Below are positions 1-8,323 of a DNA stretch of 64,000 bases, one piece after another. The stretch covers positions 1,302,001 through 1,366,000 of the forward strand of contig JAJVIF010000001.1 of NCBI GenBank assembly GCA_022072165.1, read 5' to 3'. Position numbers and translations under genes: made by a program. The stretch is from a bacterium (GTDB lineage Bacteria > JAJVIF01). The number at the start of each line of letters is the position of its first letter. The first letter of the stretch is position 1. Below the pieces are notes generated by a model. It searched no databases. It was not told the origin of the DNA and saw nothing but the letters and a program-made list of their open reading frames with translations.

Positions 1-6
1 CCCGGA

Positions 7-372
7 ATGCCCATCCAGGTGGTCGGCGACAGGCTGCCACGATGGTGGAGTCCGGGATTCGTGTTGTGCATAGGGCTGATGATCGCCCTGGGCGGGGGGT
101 GGCTGCTGACCGCGCAGTCTGCGACGGTATCCACTGGCACACGATGGCTGAAGCTGGCCTTGGGCTGGCTGGCAGGCTGGGGTGTCGCGGTGCTGGGGTT
201 CCCCCTCTTCGGACTCGGTTTCCTGGCGGGGGCTGCAGTGACCGACCAGTACTGGGCACGTCAGGGACTGGGAGGAGCCTCCTGGGGACGGTGGCTCGGG
301 CTGGTGGGTCTCTGGCTCCTGCTCAGCGCATTGGCGTTGCCGCTTTTACTGACCCAAAGCCTGCTTTCTTAA
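7..372 (+). CDS. small multi-pass membrane protein
   Basis: The product is a 121-residue hydrophobic protein with about three membrane segments, at roughly residues 17-36, 46-75 and 95-116. I recognise no family. The reading frame is open up to the window edge, so the ATG at position 7 may be internal and the gene may be 5'-truncated. No Shine-Dalgarno sequence can be judged because only six bases precede the ATG. The gene lies 131 bases upstream of the DAHP synthase gene on the same strand. A role cannot be inferred from the sequence. Confidence 0.5.
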   Translation: MPIQVVGDRLPRWWSPGFVLCIGLMIALGGGWLLTAQSATVSTGTRWLKLALGWLAGWGVAVLGFPLFGLGFLAGAAVTDQYWARQGLGGASWGRWLGLVGLWLLLSALALPLLLTQSLLS

Positions 373-503
373 AGGGAACCGAACGGTTATGGCGGTTGCG
401 GGAAGGCCCTGAAACGCGCACACTACGGGGGTTACTGCCAGATGTCAGTGCTGAGACGCTGACGCTGTTGTCAGGATCACAGGAAAGGCCGGGCAAACAG
501 GTC

Positions 504-1553
504 GTGCTGGTACTGCTGGCGGCTCACGCCACAGAAGCCGACATCGCGCAGGCCATCGCGACCCTGGAGGGTCGGGGTGCCAGTGTGCAGCCCCTCCAGC
601 ATGGAGGGCAGACCTGCCTGCTGGTGACCGGCCTGCCGCCGGGGACCTCCCAGTCGGGGCTGGGTGCCCTGGCGGGAGTCGAGCAGGTCCTCCCAGTCAC
701 CCGACCGTATGTCCTCGCCAGCCGGACCTTTACCACGGAAAACTCGATAGTCCCGGTTGGTGGACTCCCGGTCGGTGGCCCGGGCTTGCTGGTGGTGGCG
801 GGTCCCTGCGCGGTGGAAAGCCGGGCGCAGACACTCACCGTTGCTGATGGTGTTTCGCGCGATGGAGCACAAGCGCTCCGGGGGGGGGCGTACAAGCCAC
901 GGACATCCCCCTACTCCTTCCAGGGACTTGGCCCCGAGGGGCTGGAGATTCTCGCTGAAGCCCGGGCCCGTACGGGGCTGCGGATCATCACGGAAGCGAT
1001 GGATCAGGAGCAGCTCGATCTGGTCGCGCCGGTGGCGGATGCGGTCCAGATCGGGGCGCGCAATATGCAGAACTTTCCGCTGCTCAAGGCGTGCGGGGAG
1101 ATCGGGAAGCCGGTCGTGCTGAAGCGTGGGATGTCGGCGACTCTCACCGACTGGCTTTTGGCGGCGGAGTACATCCTCGACGCGGGGAATCCGCATGTGA
1201 TTTTGTGTGAGCGGGGCATCCGGACCTTTACGGATCACAGTCGCAACACCCTCGACCTGTCGATCATCCCGGCGGCGAAGGCGGAGACGCACCTCCCGGT
1301 GATCGTGGACCCCTCCCATGCCACCGGGCGACGCCTGCTCGTGCCGGCCATGGCCCGGGCGGCGATCGCCGCGGGGGCTGATGGCCTGCTGATTGAAGTG
1401 CATGGGAATCCGTCAGAAGCGCAGTCCGATGGCGAGCAGGCGATTCTGCCAGCAGAGTTTCGGGCTTTAATGCGCGATCTGGAGTCCCTGGCTCCGTTGC
1501 TGGGACGGCATCTGCTGCCAGCCCCAGTAGCCCTCCCCGCTCCGGCGGAGTAG
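504..1553 (+). CDS. aroF: 3-deoxy-7-phosphoheptulonate synthase (DAHP synthase, type I beta)
   Basis: This enzyme condenses phosphoenolpyruvate and erythrose 4-phosphate in the first step of the shikimate pathway. The catalytic barrel shows the metal-binding Cys in AGPCAVES (about residue 102), KPRTSPYSFQG, QIGARNMQN, KRGMSAT and the late PSHATGRR motif. A short ACT/ferredoxin-like N-terminal domain precedes the barrel, which is typical of the type I beta class and is usually a regulatory domain. The frame is open much further upstream, but the GTG at 504 aligns exactly with the usual first residue of the family (hydrophobic strand, then ATEADI at residues 9-14), giving 349 residues. An AGGAAAGG at 481-488 is rather far for a Shine-Dalgarno site, so the start is likely but not certain. 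Confidence 0.9.
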   Translation: MLVLLAAHATEADIAQAIATLEGRGASVQPLQHGGQTCLLVTGLPPGTSQSGLGALAGVEQVLPVTRPYVLASRTFTTENSIVPVGGLPVGGPGLLVVAGPCAVESRAQTLTVADGVSRDGAQALRGGAYKPRTSPYSFQGLGPEGLEILAEARARTGLRIITEAMDQEQLDLVAPVADAVQIGARNMQNFPLLKACGEIGKPVVLKRGMSATLTDWLLAAEYILDAGNPHVILCERGIRTFTDHSRNTLDLSIIPAAKAETHLPVIVDPSHATGRRLLVPAMARAAIAAGADGLLIEVHGNPSEAQSDGEQAILPAEFRALMRDLESLAPLLGRHLLPAPVALPAPAE

Positions 1554-1568
1554 CATCTTCCGCTGTTC

Positions 1569-2750
1569 ATGGACTGCTCCATCATCATCCCCAACTTCAA
1601 CGGTCGGCATGTGCTCGGCACCTGCCTGGCTGCGCTGTATGAACAGACCAGCACCCGGCTGATCGAACGGGAAATCATTGTGGTGGACAACGGGTCCACC
1701 GATGATTCACGTCAGTTCGTGACGGCGGAGTACCCGGAAGTCTCGGTCATCAGCCTGCCGCGAAACACCGGCTTCACCGGGGGCATCGCCGCCGGCGTGG
1801 AGGCGGCTCGGGGCGACACGCTGGTCTTCCTCAACAACGACACGCGTCCGGACTTTGTCTGGCTGGAATCGCTCCTGCAGCCGCTGCGGGATCCGGCAGT
1901 GGCAGCAGTCGGGAGCCTGATGCTGAATGCGTCGGAGGAAGCGATTGATTTCGCAGGCGGGACCGCCAATCTCTTTGGGTGGGGCTTTCAGCAGGGACAT
2001 GGCACTCCCGCGCCGGTGGCAGAGCCAGAGGCAGCACCGGTCCCGATGCTCTTTGTCTGCGGCGGAGCGATGGCGGTACGCCGCCCCGTGTACCAGCAGG
2101 TGGGGGGCTTTGATGGGGAGTACTTCGCCTTTTTCGAGGATGTCGACCTGGGGTGGCGACTGAATCTCGCCGGACACCGGGTGGTGTTGGCCCCGGCATC
2201 CCGGGTAGCGCATCAGCAGTCGCATACGGCGAAGCAGATGCCGAAATCGCTCCGGACCTTCCTCATCGAGCGCAATGCCTTCACGACAATGGTGAAGAAT
2301 CTCTCCGAGGCCAATCTGCACCGGCTCCTTCCCTGGGCGACCGCGCTGCTACTGGAGCGGAGCCTGCTGGATCTGGGGATCGAGCGGGATCGGCTCTTTG
2401 CTGGTCGCTGGGGAGATGAGATTTTCAGCCGGGGGAGTCGCAGCGCTGCGGAATCGCTCGCGGAAGGAATGTCCCGCATCGAGGAAAGCAGCAAACGGCT
2501 CGTGAAGGAGTCGCTCCTGGGCGAAGGGAATCAGACGGAGCGGGGACAGGGACGACTCCTGGCGCTGCAGGCGGTCTTCCGACGCTGGCCGTATTGGTTG
2601 TCGCGACGGGCCGAGATCCAGGGATTGCGGCAGGTGGGGGATCGTCAGCTTTTTCCGTTGATGAAGGACCTCCTGCGTCCCCCCCTGGGACATCCGCGTG
2701 AGCAGGAACTACTGGATCAGCTTGCAGCTCTCCTCCGGAGCGGGGAATGA
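1569..2750 (+). CDS. glycosyltransferase family 2
   Basis: This 393-residue protein is predicted to transfer a sugar from a nucleotide-sugar donor, probably to a cell-surface polysaccharide. The GT-A fold signatures are clear: a VVDNGSTDD loop at about residues 38-46, the NNDTRPD metal-binding motif at 89-95 and the acidic pair in FFEDVDLGW at 190-191, which supplies the likely catalytic base. The N-terminal 250 residues resemble rhamnosyltransferase-like GT2 enzymes. The C-terminal 140 residues are not recognised and contain no obvious membrane segments. The gene starts 15 bases after aroF, and its stop overlaps the next start (ATGA), so the downstream membrane protein is probably translationally coupled. 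The acceptor cannot be told. Confidence 0.88.
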   Translation: MDCSIIIPNFNGRHVLGTCLAALYEQTSTRLIEREIIVVDNGSTDDSRQFVTAEYPEVSVISLPRNTGFTGGIAAGVEAARGDTLVFLNNDTRPDFVWLESLLQPLRDPAVAAVGSLMLNASEEAIDFAGGTANLFGWGFQQGHGTPAPVAEPEAAPVPMLFVCGGAMAVRRPVYQQVGGFDGEYFAFFEDVDLGWRLNLAGHRVVLAPASRVAHQQSHTAKQMPKSLRTFLIERNAFTTMVKNLSEANLHRLLPWATALLLERSLLDLGIERDRLFAGRWGDEIFSRGSRSAAESLAEGMSRIEESSKRLVKESLLGEGNQTERGQGRLLALQAVFRRWPYWLSRRAEIQGLRQVGDRQLFPLMKDLLRPPLGHPREQELLDQLAALLRSGE

Positions 2751-3430
2751 CGCAGGCACCGCCGCCGGACCCGATGGACTATGCGGCGGCAGCCGAAGAA
2801 ATTACGCCCCGCGCGTTGCCGCCGGGCGACCCGGTCGCGACCACCGAGGATGCCGAGCCGGAGATTCCGCTGGAGCTGGTGTTGCGTCCCGCGCCGCGCA
2901 TCGCGCCATCGATGCTCTGGGGCGGATTGCTGACACTGAGCGTGCTCATAGCGTTGCCCTTGCTGATGCGGCTACCGGTCTGGCAAACACGTCGGGTCTC
3001 CTCAGCCGAACAACAGGCGCTGGCCGGACTCCGCTCGCTGGGTGCCGCGCAGGAGGCGTATGCGTCACGGCGCGCGGAACAGAGCTACGCCTCGCGGGAA
3101 GGCTTGCGGATCGCCGGGCTGTTTCCGGAGCCAGCGATTCGGGACTTACGGAGCGGCGGATACAGTCTGGCCTACTGGAACGCGTGGCCTGCGCTCTGGG
3201 TCGACAGTGGGATGAGTCCGGCGTCGGTGGCTCCGGGGACGCCCTGGCGCTCCCGGACGAGGGTGCGTCCTGCGACCTACACGATTGTCGCGCTCCCGCC
3301 ACCGCGCAACCGCACCGGACTGCGGACTTTCGCCCTCTGTTCGGATGGGGTCCTGCGGGTGGCGGACCGGTCACTCCCCCACTTCGAGAATGCCTGTGAC
3401 TGGCCAGTGCTCCCCCCGGCTTCCCGGTAG
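2747..3430 (+). CDS. pilin-like membrane protein of unknown function
   Basis: This 227-residue protein has a cytoplasmic Pro/Glu-rich N-terminus, one membrane segment at about residues 58-75 and an extracytoplasmic domain. The segment after the membrane helix reads like a type IV pilin or pseudopilin: an amphipathic stretch with AEQQALAGLRSLGAAQEAY, then a glycine-containing core. However, no prepilin peptidase site (G followed by FT or similar) precedes the hydrophobic segment, so processing as a true pilin is doubtful. The ATG overlaps the stop of the glycosyltransferase by four bases, which points to coupled translation and perhaps a shared surface function. Two Cys near the C-terminus could form a disulfide. 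Confidence 0.75.
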   Translation: MTQAPPPDPMDYAAAAEEITPRALPPGDPVATTEDAEPEIPLELVLRPAPRIAPSMLWGGLLTLSVLIALPLLMRLPVWQTRRVSSAEQQALAGLRSLGAAQEAYASRRAEQSYASREGLRIAGLFPEPAIRDLRSGGYSLAYWNAWPALWVDSGMSPASVAPGTPWRSRTRVRPATYTIVALPPPRNRTGLRTFALCSDGVLRVADRSLPHFENACDWPVLPPASR

Positions 3431-3433
3431 AAT
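3428..3433 (+). promoter_or_regulatory. -10 box (TAGAAT) of a probable leaderless gene
   Basis: TAGAAT lies exactly six bases before the ATG at 3440. There is no Shine-Dalgarno sequence, so transcription probably begins at or next to the start codon. It overlaps the stop codon of the preceding gene. Confidence 0.5.
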
Positions 3434-3439
3434 CGGGTG

Positions 3440-3673
3440 ATGGGCGATCCGCGCTGGGCCTGGTTGCATGGGGTGGGCTGGACGCTGCTGGCGATGGGGG
3501 GCACCCTCTGGCTGCTGCTGGAGATTGCGGGAGTTCCGGGGCAGCAGGGACGGGTCCTGCGGGTGATTTTTGCCGGTCTGACGTTGCTGGGGCTGGTGAT
3601 GCTGGGGGTTTACTTCGGCGTCAATCCGGGCCACACCCCGCTGGATCAGGTCGCGATGCTCATGGTGCGCTGA
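3440..3673 (+). CDS. small two-helix membrane protein
   Basis: A 77-residue protein with two membrane segments (about residues 8-27 and 40-60) joined by a short basic loop. The GTG at 3437 is an alternative start, but the ATG at 3440 sits six bases from a TAGAAT -10 box, matching the leaderless pattern of other genes here. It lies only nine bases after the pilin-like gene. I do not recognise the family, and nothing in the sequence indicates a function. Confidence 0.6.
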   Translation: MGDPRWAWLHGVGWTLLAMGGTLWLLLEIAGVPGQQGRVLRVIFAGLTLLGLVMLGVYFGVNPGHTPLDQVAMLMVR

Positions 3674-3707
3674 CTCTGGGAGTTGGGGAGCCTGGGAGCG
3701 GCTCTGC

Positions 3708-3713
3708 TAGGCT
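3708..3713 (+). promoter_or_regulatory. candidate -10 box (TAGGCT)
   Basis: TAGGCT is eight bases upstream of the ATG at 3722 with no Shine-Dalgarno sequence between. It is a weaker member of the set of start-proximal -10 boxes in this window. Confidence 0.35.
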
Positions 3714-3721
3714 AGGGCGTT

Positions 3722-5836
3722 ATGAGTGAACGCCCTGCCCCGACCGGTCTCGATGCCCTCTTTGCCCCCCGGGGAGTCGCCATCATCGGCGCTTCCCGCG
3801 AAGAACACACCATCGGTCGGGAGATTCTGGAGAATCTGATTGGCGCGGGATTCCAGGGACCGATTTTCCCGGTGAATCCCAAGGCTCCCTGGGTCAACAG
3901 CCTCAAGTGCTACCCCTCCGTGACCACCATTCCCGACCCGGTGGATCTCGCCATCATCGTGGTGCCATGCGTCCATGTCCCGGGCGTATTGCGCGAATGC
4001 GGGCAGCAGGGGATCCGGGGGGCAGTGATTATCTCCAACGGCTTCAAAGAGGTGGGAGGCGAGGGCATCGCCCGGGAAGAGGAACTGCTGGCGATCGCGG
4101 CGGAATATGGCATCCGGCTGATTGGTCCGAACTGCATGGGGATTCTGAACATGGACCCCGCCATCGGGCTGAATGCATCGTTTGCCAAAGCCGTCCCGAC
4201 CCCGGGTGCGGTGGGCTTTATGTCGCAGTCCGGAGCGCTCGGCGAAACGATTCTGAATGTCGCGGAAGATCTGGGCCTGGGACTGGCCCAGTTTGTCAGT
4301 CTCGGCAACATGGCCGATGTCGATGGGCTGGAGCTGCTGGAGTACTGGGGCAAAAATCCCGACATCCGGCTCGTGATGATGTATCTCGAGCAGCTGAGTG
4401 AGCCGCATCGCTTCATCGACATCGCGAGTCAGGTGACACGCCACAAGCCGGTGGTGGTGGTGAAGGCCGGACGCTCCCCCCAGGGGGCCCGGGCGGTAGC
4501 CTCGCATACCGGGAGTCTGGCGGGCAGTGACGTCGGACGAGTCCATCTGTTCGAGCAGTGCGGCGTACTACGGGCAGAGCGGATGGAGGAACTCTTCGAC
4601 ATCGGGATGCTGCTGGTGAGTCAGCCCCTCCCCCGGGGGAATCGGGTCGGGATCGTGACAAACAGTGGTGGTCCCGGGATTCTGGCTACCGACGCCCTCA
4701 TCGCAAACGGCCTCCAGGTCTCGCCGCTGAGTCCCCGGACCCGGGACAATCTGCGTCTGCGGGTCCCGACAGGGGCCTCGCTGAATAATCCCGTCGACCT
4801 CACCGCTGGCGCGACTTCGCAGCATTTCCGCCTCGCCATCGAAGCGCTGCTGCAGGACCCGCTTATCGACATCCTCATGGTTGTCTTCATCAGTCCGGTG
4901 ATGCTAAATGCGGCCGAAGTGGCGGACTATATCGTGCAGGGCGCGGGAGTCACCGACAAGCCCGTGGTGACTGTCTTTATGAACGAACGGCAGGGCGAAG
5001 ACGCGGTGCGTCGGCTGCAACAGGCCGGGATCCCCAACTATCGCTTCCCGGAGTCGGCAGCCCGGGCGCTGGCAAGTCTGACCTGGTACGCCGACTATCT
5101 GTCCCAGCCTGCAGGAGAGCGTCGGGCTTTCGACTTTGATGTCCCGGCGCTCAAAGCCCTGCTGGCGCAGGCGGCACCCGATGGCTGGCTGCCGTTTGAT
5201 CTCGCCATGGAGTTACTGGGCCTTATCGGTATTCCGACGGTTCGGTCCCGGTTCGTGGACCGGGAGGCTGCGCCACCGCCCGAGGGAGCGTATACCGTGG
5301 TGCTGAAAACCATCAGCCCCAAGTTACAGCACAAGTCCGACGCGGGGGGAGTCGTAGTGGGAATTGCCGATGCCGCGCACTGGACCACCGCATTAGCGGC
5401 CATGCACGAACGCTTGCGGCAGGCGGGCCTCCAGCCGGCGGACTACCGGATTCTGGAACAGGAGCAGGTACCCGGCGGCGAAGAGATCATCATCGGTGTC
5501 AGTCGGGAAGACTCGCTGGGGCATCTGATCATGTTTGGGCTGGGGGGGACTACGGTCGAAGTCCTGAAGGATGTCGTCTTCCGGCTGCATCCCCTCACGA
5601 CCCTGCAGGCAGCCAAGATGGTCCGGGAGATTCAGGGACTTCCTCTGCTCACCGGGTTCCGGGGCCGGACTCCGACGGACCTGGACTTTGCCGAGGAACT
5701 CCTGTTACGGGTCAGCGCCCTGCTGGAAGTCTGCCCGGAGATTGTGGAACTGGACCTGAATCCGTTCATGCTGACCGACCAGGCGGCAAGCAGCCGGGCG
5801 GTGGATGTCCGTCTCCGGGTGGCGACGAGCGAGTAA
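3722..5836 (+). CDS. ADP-forming acyl-CoA synthetase (fused alpha-beta acetate-CoA ligase)
   Basis: The protein interconverts acyl-CoA plus ADP and phosphate with the free acid, CoA and ATP, through phosphohistidine intermediates. Residues 12-105 form the CoA-binding Rossmann domain, about 150-460 the succinyl-CoA-ligase-like domains, and about 480-700 the ATP-grasp beta part. The two expected histidines are present: His262 in SHTGSLAGS and His537 in LQHKSDAGG. At 704 residues it is the plain alpha-beta fusion; the GNAT acetyltransferase domain found in Pat/YfiQ-type proteins is absent, which favours an energy-conserving metabolic role over protein acetylation. The substrate (acetate or another acid) cannot be decided. 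The gene ends three bases from the convergent M48 peptidase gene. Confidence 0.88.
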   Translation: MSERPAPTGLDALFAPRGVAIIGASREEHTIGREILENLIGAGFQGPIFPVNPKAPWVNSLKCYPSVTTIPDPVDLAIIVVPCVHVPGVLRECGQQGIRGAVIISNGFKEVGGEGIAREEELLAIAAEYGIRLIGPNCMGILNMDPAIGLNASFAKAVPTPGAVGFMSQSGALGETILNVAEDLGLGLAQFVSLGNMADVDGLELLEYWGKNPDIRLVMMYLEQLSEPHRFIDIASQVTRHKPVVVVKAGRSPQGARAVASHTGSLAGSDVGRVHLFEQCGVLRAERMEELFDIGMLLVSQPLPRGNRVGIVTNSGGPGILATDALIANGLQVSPLSPRTRDNLRLRVPTGASLNNPVDLTAGATSQHFRLAIEALLQDPLIDILMVVFISPVMLNAAEVADYIVQGAGVTDKPVVTVFMNERQGEDAVRRLQQAGIPNYRFPESAARALASLTWYADYLSQPAGERRAFDFDVPALKALLAQAAPDGWLPFDLAMELLGLIGIPTVRSRFVDREAAPPPEGAYTVVLKTISPKLQHKSDAGGVVVGIADAAHWTTALAAMHERLRQAGLQPADYRILEQEQVPGGEEIIIGVSREDSLGHLIMFGLGGTTVEVLKDVVFRLHPLTTLQAAKMVREIQGLPLLTGFRGRTPTDLDFAEELLLRVSALLEVCPEIVELDLNPFMLTDQAASSRAVDVRLRVATSE

Positions 5837-5839
5837 CGA

Positions 5840-6778
5840 TCAGACTCCGGCTTTGCGGGTCGGTTCCTTGTCACTGGCTTTGTCTTTCTTCTTCTTCGCG
5901 GCGGAGTCCTTCTTCGACTGTTCAGCCGACTTGCGGGCCTGACGCTCGAGTTCCATGAAATCCGGGTACTGGTAAGTGAAGGCGGACTCAGGCGGAGTCG
6001 GATTGAGGAAGCGGACCAGCGACTCCTGGTCATAGTTCGCCACGAAGGCATCGACACGTTTCGCCCGGTCTTTCGATGGCGGGTGCGAGTGCAGGTACTT
6101 CAGGATTCCGAGACTCTTTTCCTTTTCGGCTAGGAGGCGCAGGAAGTCAGCCATGGCGTCGGGGTCATAGCCAGCTTCCGTGGCGAGAATCACGCCATAG
6201 CGATCGGCCTCGGTTTCCTGATCCTGCGAGTAGTCTGCGGTGAGGTAACTCTCCGTGAGGGCCGCGACATACTGCGCATCCTTCCCAAGCCGCTTGCCGA
6301 ACAGCAGGTCGAGGGCTGTGAATGCAAGAGCCTGTCGCAGCACCTTTTCGACACGCCGGAAGGCGTGAAGCTCTGACAGGTGGCCGAGCTCGTGGCCAAT
6401 CACCGCCGCCAGCAAATCATCGTTTTTCCCCACGGCATCCAGCAGCCCCCGGGTGACGTAGATGTGGCCGCTGGGGAGTGCAAAAGCGTTGATTTCCTCC
6501 ATGTCCAGGACCTGAAAGGCGAAGACGGTCCCTTCCTGGTACTTCGCGAGCTTTGCCAGCCTGTCGCCGATGCGACGCACCCGGGCCTGCGCCTGGGCGT
6601 TGGGGTAAAGACCCTCTTTTTTCTCGATTTCCTTCGCCGCATCGCGACCGGCGGCACGAACCTCGCCTTTCCCGACCAGGCTTTTCGCTTCGGCAGATGG
6701 CACCAGCACCAGCAGGCTGCAGAGCAGCAAGAGGGTCAGTCGACCTGTCCTGCCCAAGGCTGTTGCGATCCGGATCAT
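5840..6778 (-). CDS. M48-family zinc metallopeptidase, exported
   Basis: A 312-residue secreted peptidase, probably acting in periplasmic protein quality control like BepA/LoiP-type enzymes. A signal peptide spans residues 1-31 (hydrophobic core LTLLLLCSLLVLV, cleavage after AEA). The zinc motif HELGH is at 129-133, and the third ligand is expected in the ETEADRYG segment. The C-terminus ends in a Lys/Ala/Asp-rich tail of about 30 residues. A frame-open ATG seven codons upstream exists, but the ATG at 6778 has a strong AGGAGGT six bases before it and starts the signal peptide correctly. No TPR domain is visible, unlike BepA. It is convergent with the acyl-CoA synthetase gene. Confidence 0.88.
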   Translation of the reverse strand: MIRIATALGRTGRLTLLLLCSLLVLVPSAEAKSLVGKGEVRAAGRDAAKEIEKKEGLYPNAQAQARVRRIGDRLAKLAKYQEGTVFAFQVLDMEEINAFALPSGHIYVTRGLLDAVGKNDDLLAAVIGHELGHLSELHAFRRVEKVLRQALAFTALDLLFGKRLGKDAQYVAALTESYLTADYSQDQETEADRYGVILATEAGYDPDAMADFLRLLAEKEKSLGILKYLHSHPPSKDRAKRVDAFVANYDQESLVRFLNPTPPESAFTYQYPDFMELERQARKSAEQSKKDSAAKKKKDKASDKEPTRKAGV

Positions 6779-6825
6779 GGGGCACCTCCTGTCAGGCACT
6801 CAGACACTGTGTAGCGCGTTCCGGC

Positions 6826-7416
6826 TCATTCCTGCGGCGGGACATCCCGCCAGCGTCGGCCGATCTGATGCGGCAGCCTCAGGAGGTCGAGCACCCGGGC
6901 CACGATGGTGTCCGCGAGGTCATCGATGGACTCCGGATGGTGATAGAACCCCGGGGCGGCCGGGACAATGGTGGCACCGGCCTCCGCCAGGGTCAGCAGA
7001 TTGCGCAGATGGATTTTGTTGAAGGGCGTTTCCCGGGGGACCAGAATCAGGGGGCGCTGCTCTTTGAGCATGACATCCGCAGCGCGTCCGATGAGATCCG
7101 CGCTGATGCCGGCCGCGATCTGCCCCACATGTCCCATGCTGCAGGGAATCACCACCATGCCTTCGGCTTCAAAGGACCCTGATGACGGACCGGCCCACAT
7201 GTTGCCTGGTTTGTGAGTCAGCAGACGGGGATAGTCGTAAATCCAGCGCTGGTGTTCCGGCGAACACTCGTAGGCGAGGACCTGCTCGCCGACCGTGCTC
7301 AGGATCAGATGAATTTCACCGTCGTAGCAATCTGCGAGGGCACGCATGAAGCGGGCGGCATAGATACTGCCGGACGCGCCAGTGATCCCCACCACGAGCC
7401 GTCGGGCCTGGCTCAT
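6826..7416 (-). CDS. ubiX: UbiX-family flavin prenyltransferase
   Basis: This enzyme prenylates reduced FMN with dimethylallyl monophosphate to make the prenyl-FMN cofactor that UbiD decarboxylases need. The 196-residue protein carries the N-terminal flavin-binding GITGASGSIYA motif (residues 10-20), the conserved SxG segment and the VPRETP motif near residue 128. It overlaps the upstream ubiE by four bases (ATGA), so the two are coupled. A ubiD gene lies about 1.9 kb further along the same strand, separated by an oppositely oriented HDOD gene. The set fits late menaquinone synthesis, in which UbiX, UbiD and UbiE homologues act together. Confidence 0.93.
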   Translation of the reverse strand: MSQARRLVVGITGASGSIYAARFMRALADCYDGEIHLILSTVGEQVLAYECSPEHQRWIYDYPRLLTHKPGNMWAGPSSGSFEAEGMVVIPCSMGHVGQIAAGISADLIGRAADVMLKEQRPLILVPRETPFNKIHLRNLLTLAEAGATIVPAAPGFYHHPESIDDLADTIVARVLDLLRLPHQIGRRWRDVPPQE

Positions 7417-8210
7417 GACAACATCGCCTCGCTGACGGCGGGCGGCACATAGTGCGCGTCGGGTTTGCGCCCGACATGGAGCGTGGCGACTCCGAGGAAC
7501 TGGTCTTCGATCTGAAGCTCCACAAGGCCGGCCTGCTCCATCAGCTGCCCCAGCTCCTGGGGGCTGAGGAACGACTCCACCGAGGCGGAGAGGTAGCGAT
7601 AGGCTCCGGCATCAGGCGCGACCAGTCGGGCGATGACCGGCAGGATGTGGTGGGTATAGAGGTCGGTGCAACGACGGCGGAAGGTGCGGGGCTGGCGCAT
7701 GAATTCGAGGATGCAGACATGTCCGCCAGGCCGACAGACCCGGGCCATTTCCGCGACTCCCCGGGCGGTGTCTGAGACGTTCCGGATCCCAAACGCGACA
7801 GACACGGCTTCGAATGTGTTGTCGGCGAAGGGAAGTTCCAGCAGATTTGCCTTTACGAACTCTGTCCGGTCGGTGTAGCCGAGTTGTCCGGCTTTCTGAG
7901 TCGCCCGATCCAGCATGGCCGCTGAGAAGTCAATGCCGACTCCCCGGAGGGTGTAGGCGGTCTGGCGCATGAACTCGAACAGGACATCCCCGGTGCCGGT
8001 AGCGCAGTCCAGGACCTGCCCCGTTTCGCCGACTGCCGCAAGTTCCACGAGGCGACGTCGCCAGGCGACATCCAGCGAACCGGAGAGGACCCGGTTGAGG
8101 AAGTCGTACCGGGGGGCAACCCGGTCGAACATCGCCTCAATGTCGCTGTCGGCCTTCTGGAGGTTCCGCGCAACATCGGTGGGGGCCTGGTTGGTCGACG
8201 TGAGAGCCAT
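7413..8210 (-). CDS. ubiE: UbiE/MenG demethylmenaquinone methyltransferase
   Basis: A SAM-dependent methyltransferase predicted to methylate demethylmenaquinone in the last step of menaquinone synthesis. The 265-residue protein has the family's FDRVAPRYDFLNRVLS region (residues 28-43), the SAM-binding DCATGTGDV motif at 68-76 and the later AFGIRNVSD motif. The ATG at 8210 is preferred to one 15 codons upstream because the family starts just before the FDR motif. A TACACT -10 box lies 11 bases upstream and there is no Shine-Dalgarno sequence. The stop overlaps the ubiX start. Ubiquinone methylation is the alternative, but no other ubiquinone gene is nearby. Confidence 0.92.
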   Translation of the reverse strand: MALTSTNQAPTDVARNLQKADSDIEAMFDRVAPRYDFLNRVLSGSLDVAWRRRLVELAAVGETGQVLDCATGTGDVLFEFMRQTAYTLRGVGIDFSAAMLDRATQKAGQLGYTDRTEFVKANLLELPFADNTFEAVSVAFGIRNVSDTARGVAEMARVCRPGGHVCILEFMRQPRTFRRRCTDLYTHHILPVIARLVAPDAGAYRYLSASVESFLSPQELGQLMEQAGLVELQIEDQFLGVATLHVGRKPDAHYVPPAVSEAMLS

Positions 8211-8221
8211 GTGCAGAAATG

Positions 8222-8227
8222 AGTGTA
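8222..8227 (-). promoter_or_regulatory. -10 box (TACACT) of ubiE-ubiX
   Basis: TACACT on the minus strand is 11 bases before the ubiE start codon. Only a very short leader without a ribosome-binding site would fit between them. Confidence 0.45.
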
Positions 8228-8323
8228 GCAGGGTGCGCGAAAGGCTAGGGTGCATTAAGGGTGCTTAAGCGAGGAGCCCACTGGGAGTCGATGTTGTAGT
8301 GATACGCGACAGCGGAGGCGGGC

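Noticed and set aside
42-503. Longer N-terminus for DAHP synthase from an in-frame ATG at 42
   Set aside because: It overlaps the upstream membrane gene out of frame, its residues match nothing in the family, and the GTG at 504 aligns exactly with the family start.
477-1403. Long minus-strand open frame opposite DAHP synthase
   Set aside because: It is antisense to conserved coding sequence, lacks any recognisable motif, and is expected by chance in GC-rich DNA.
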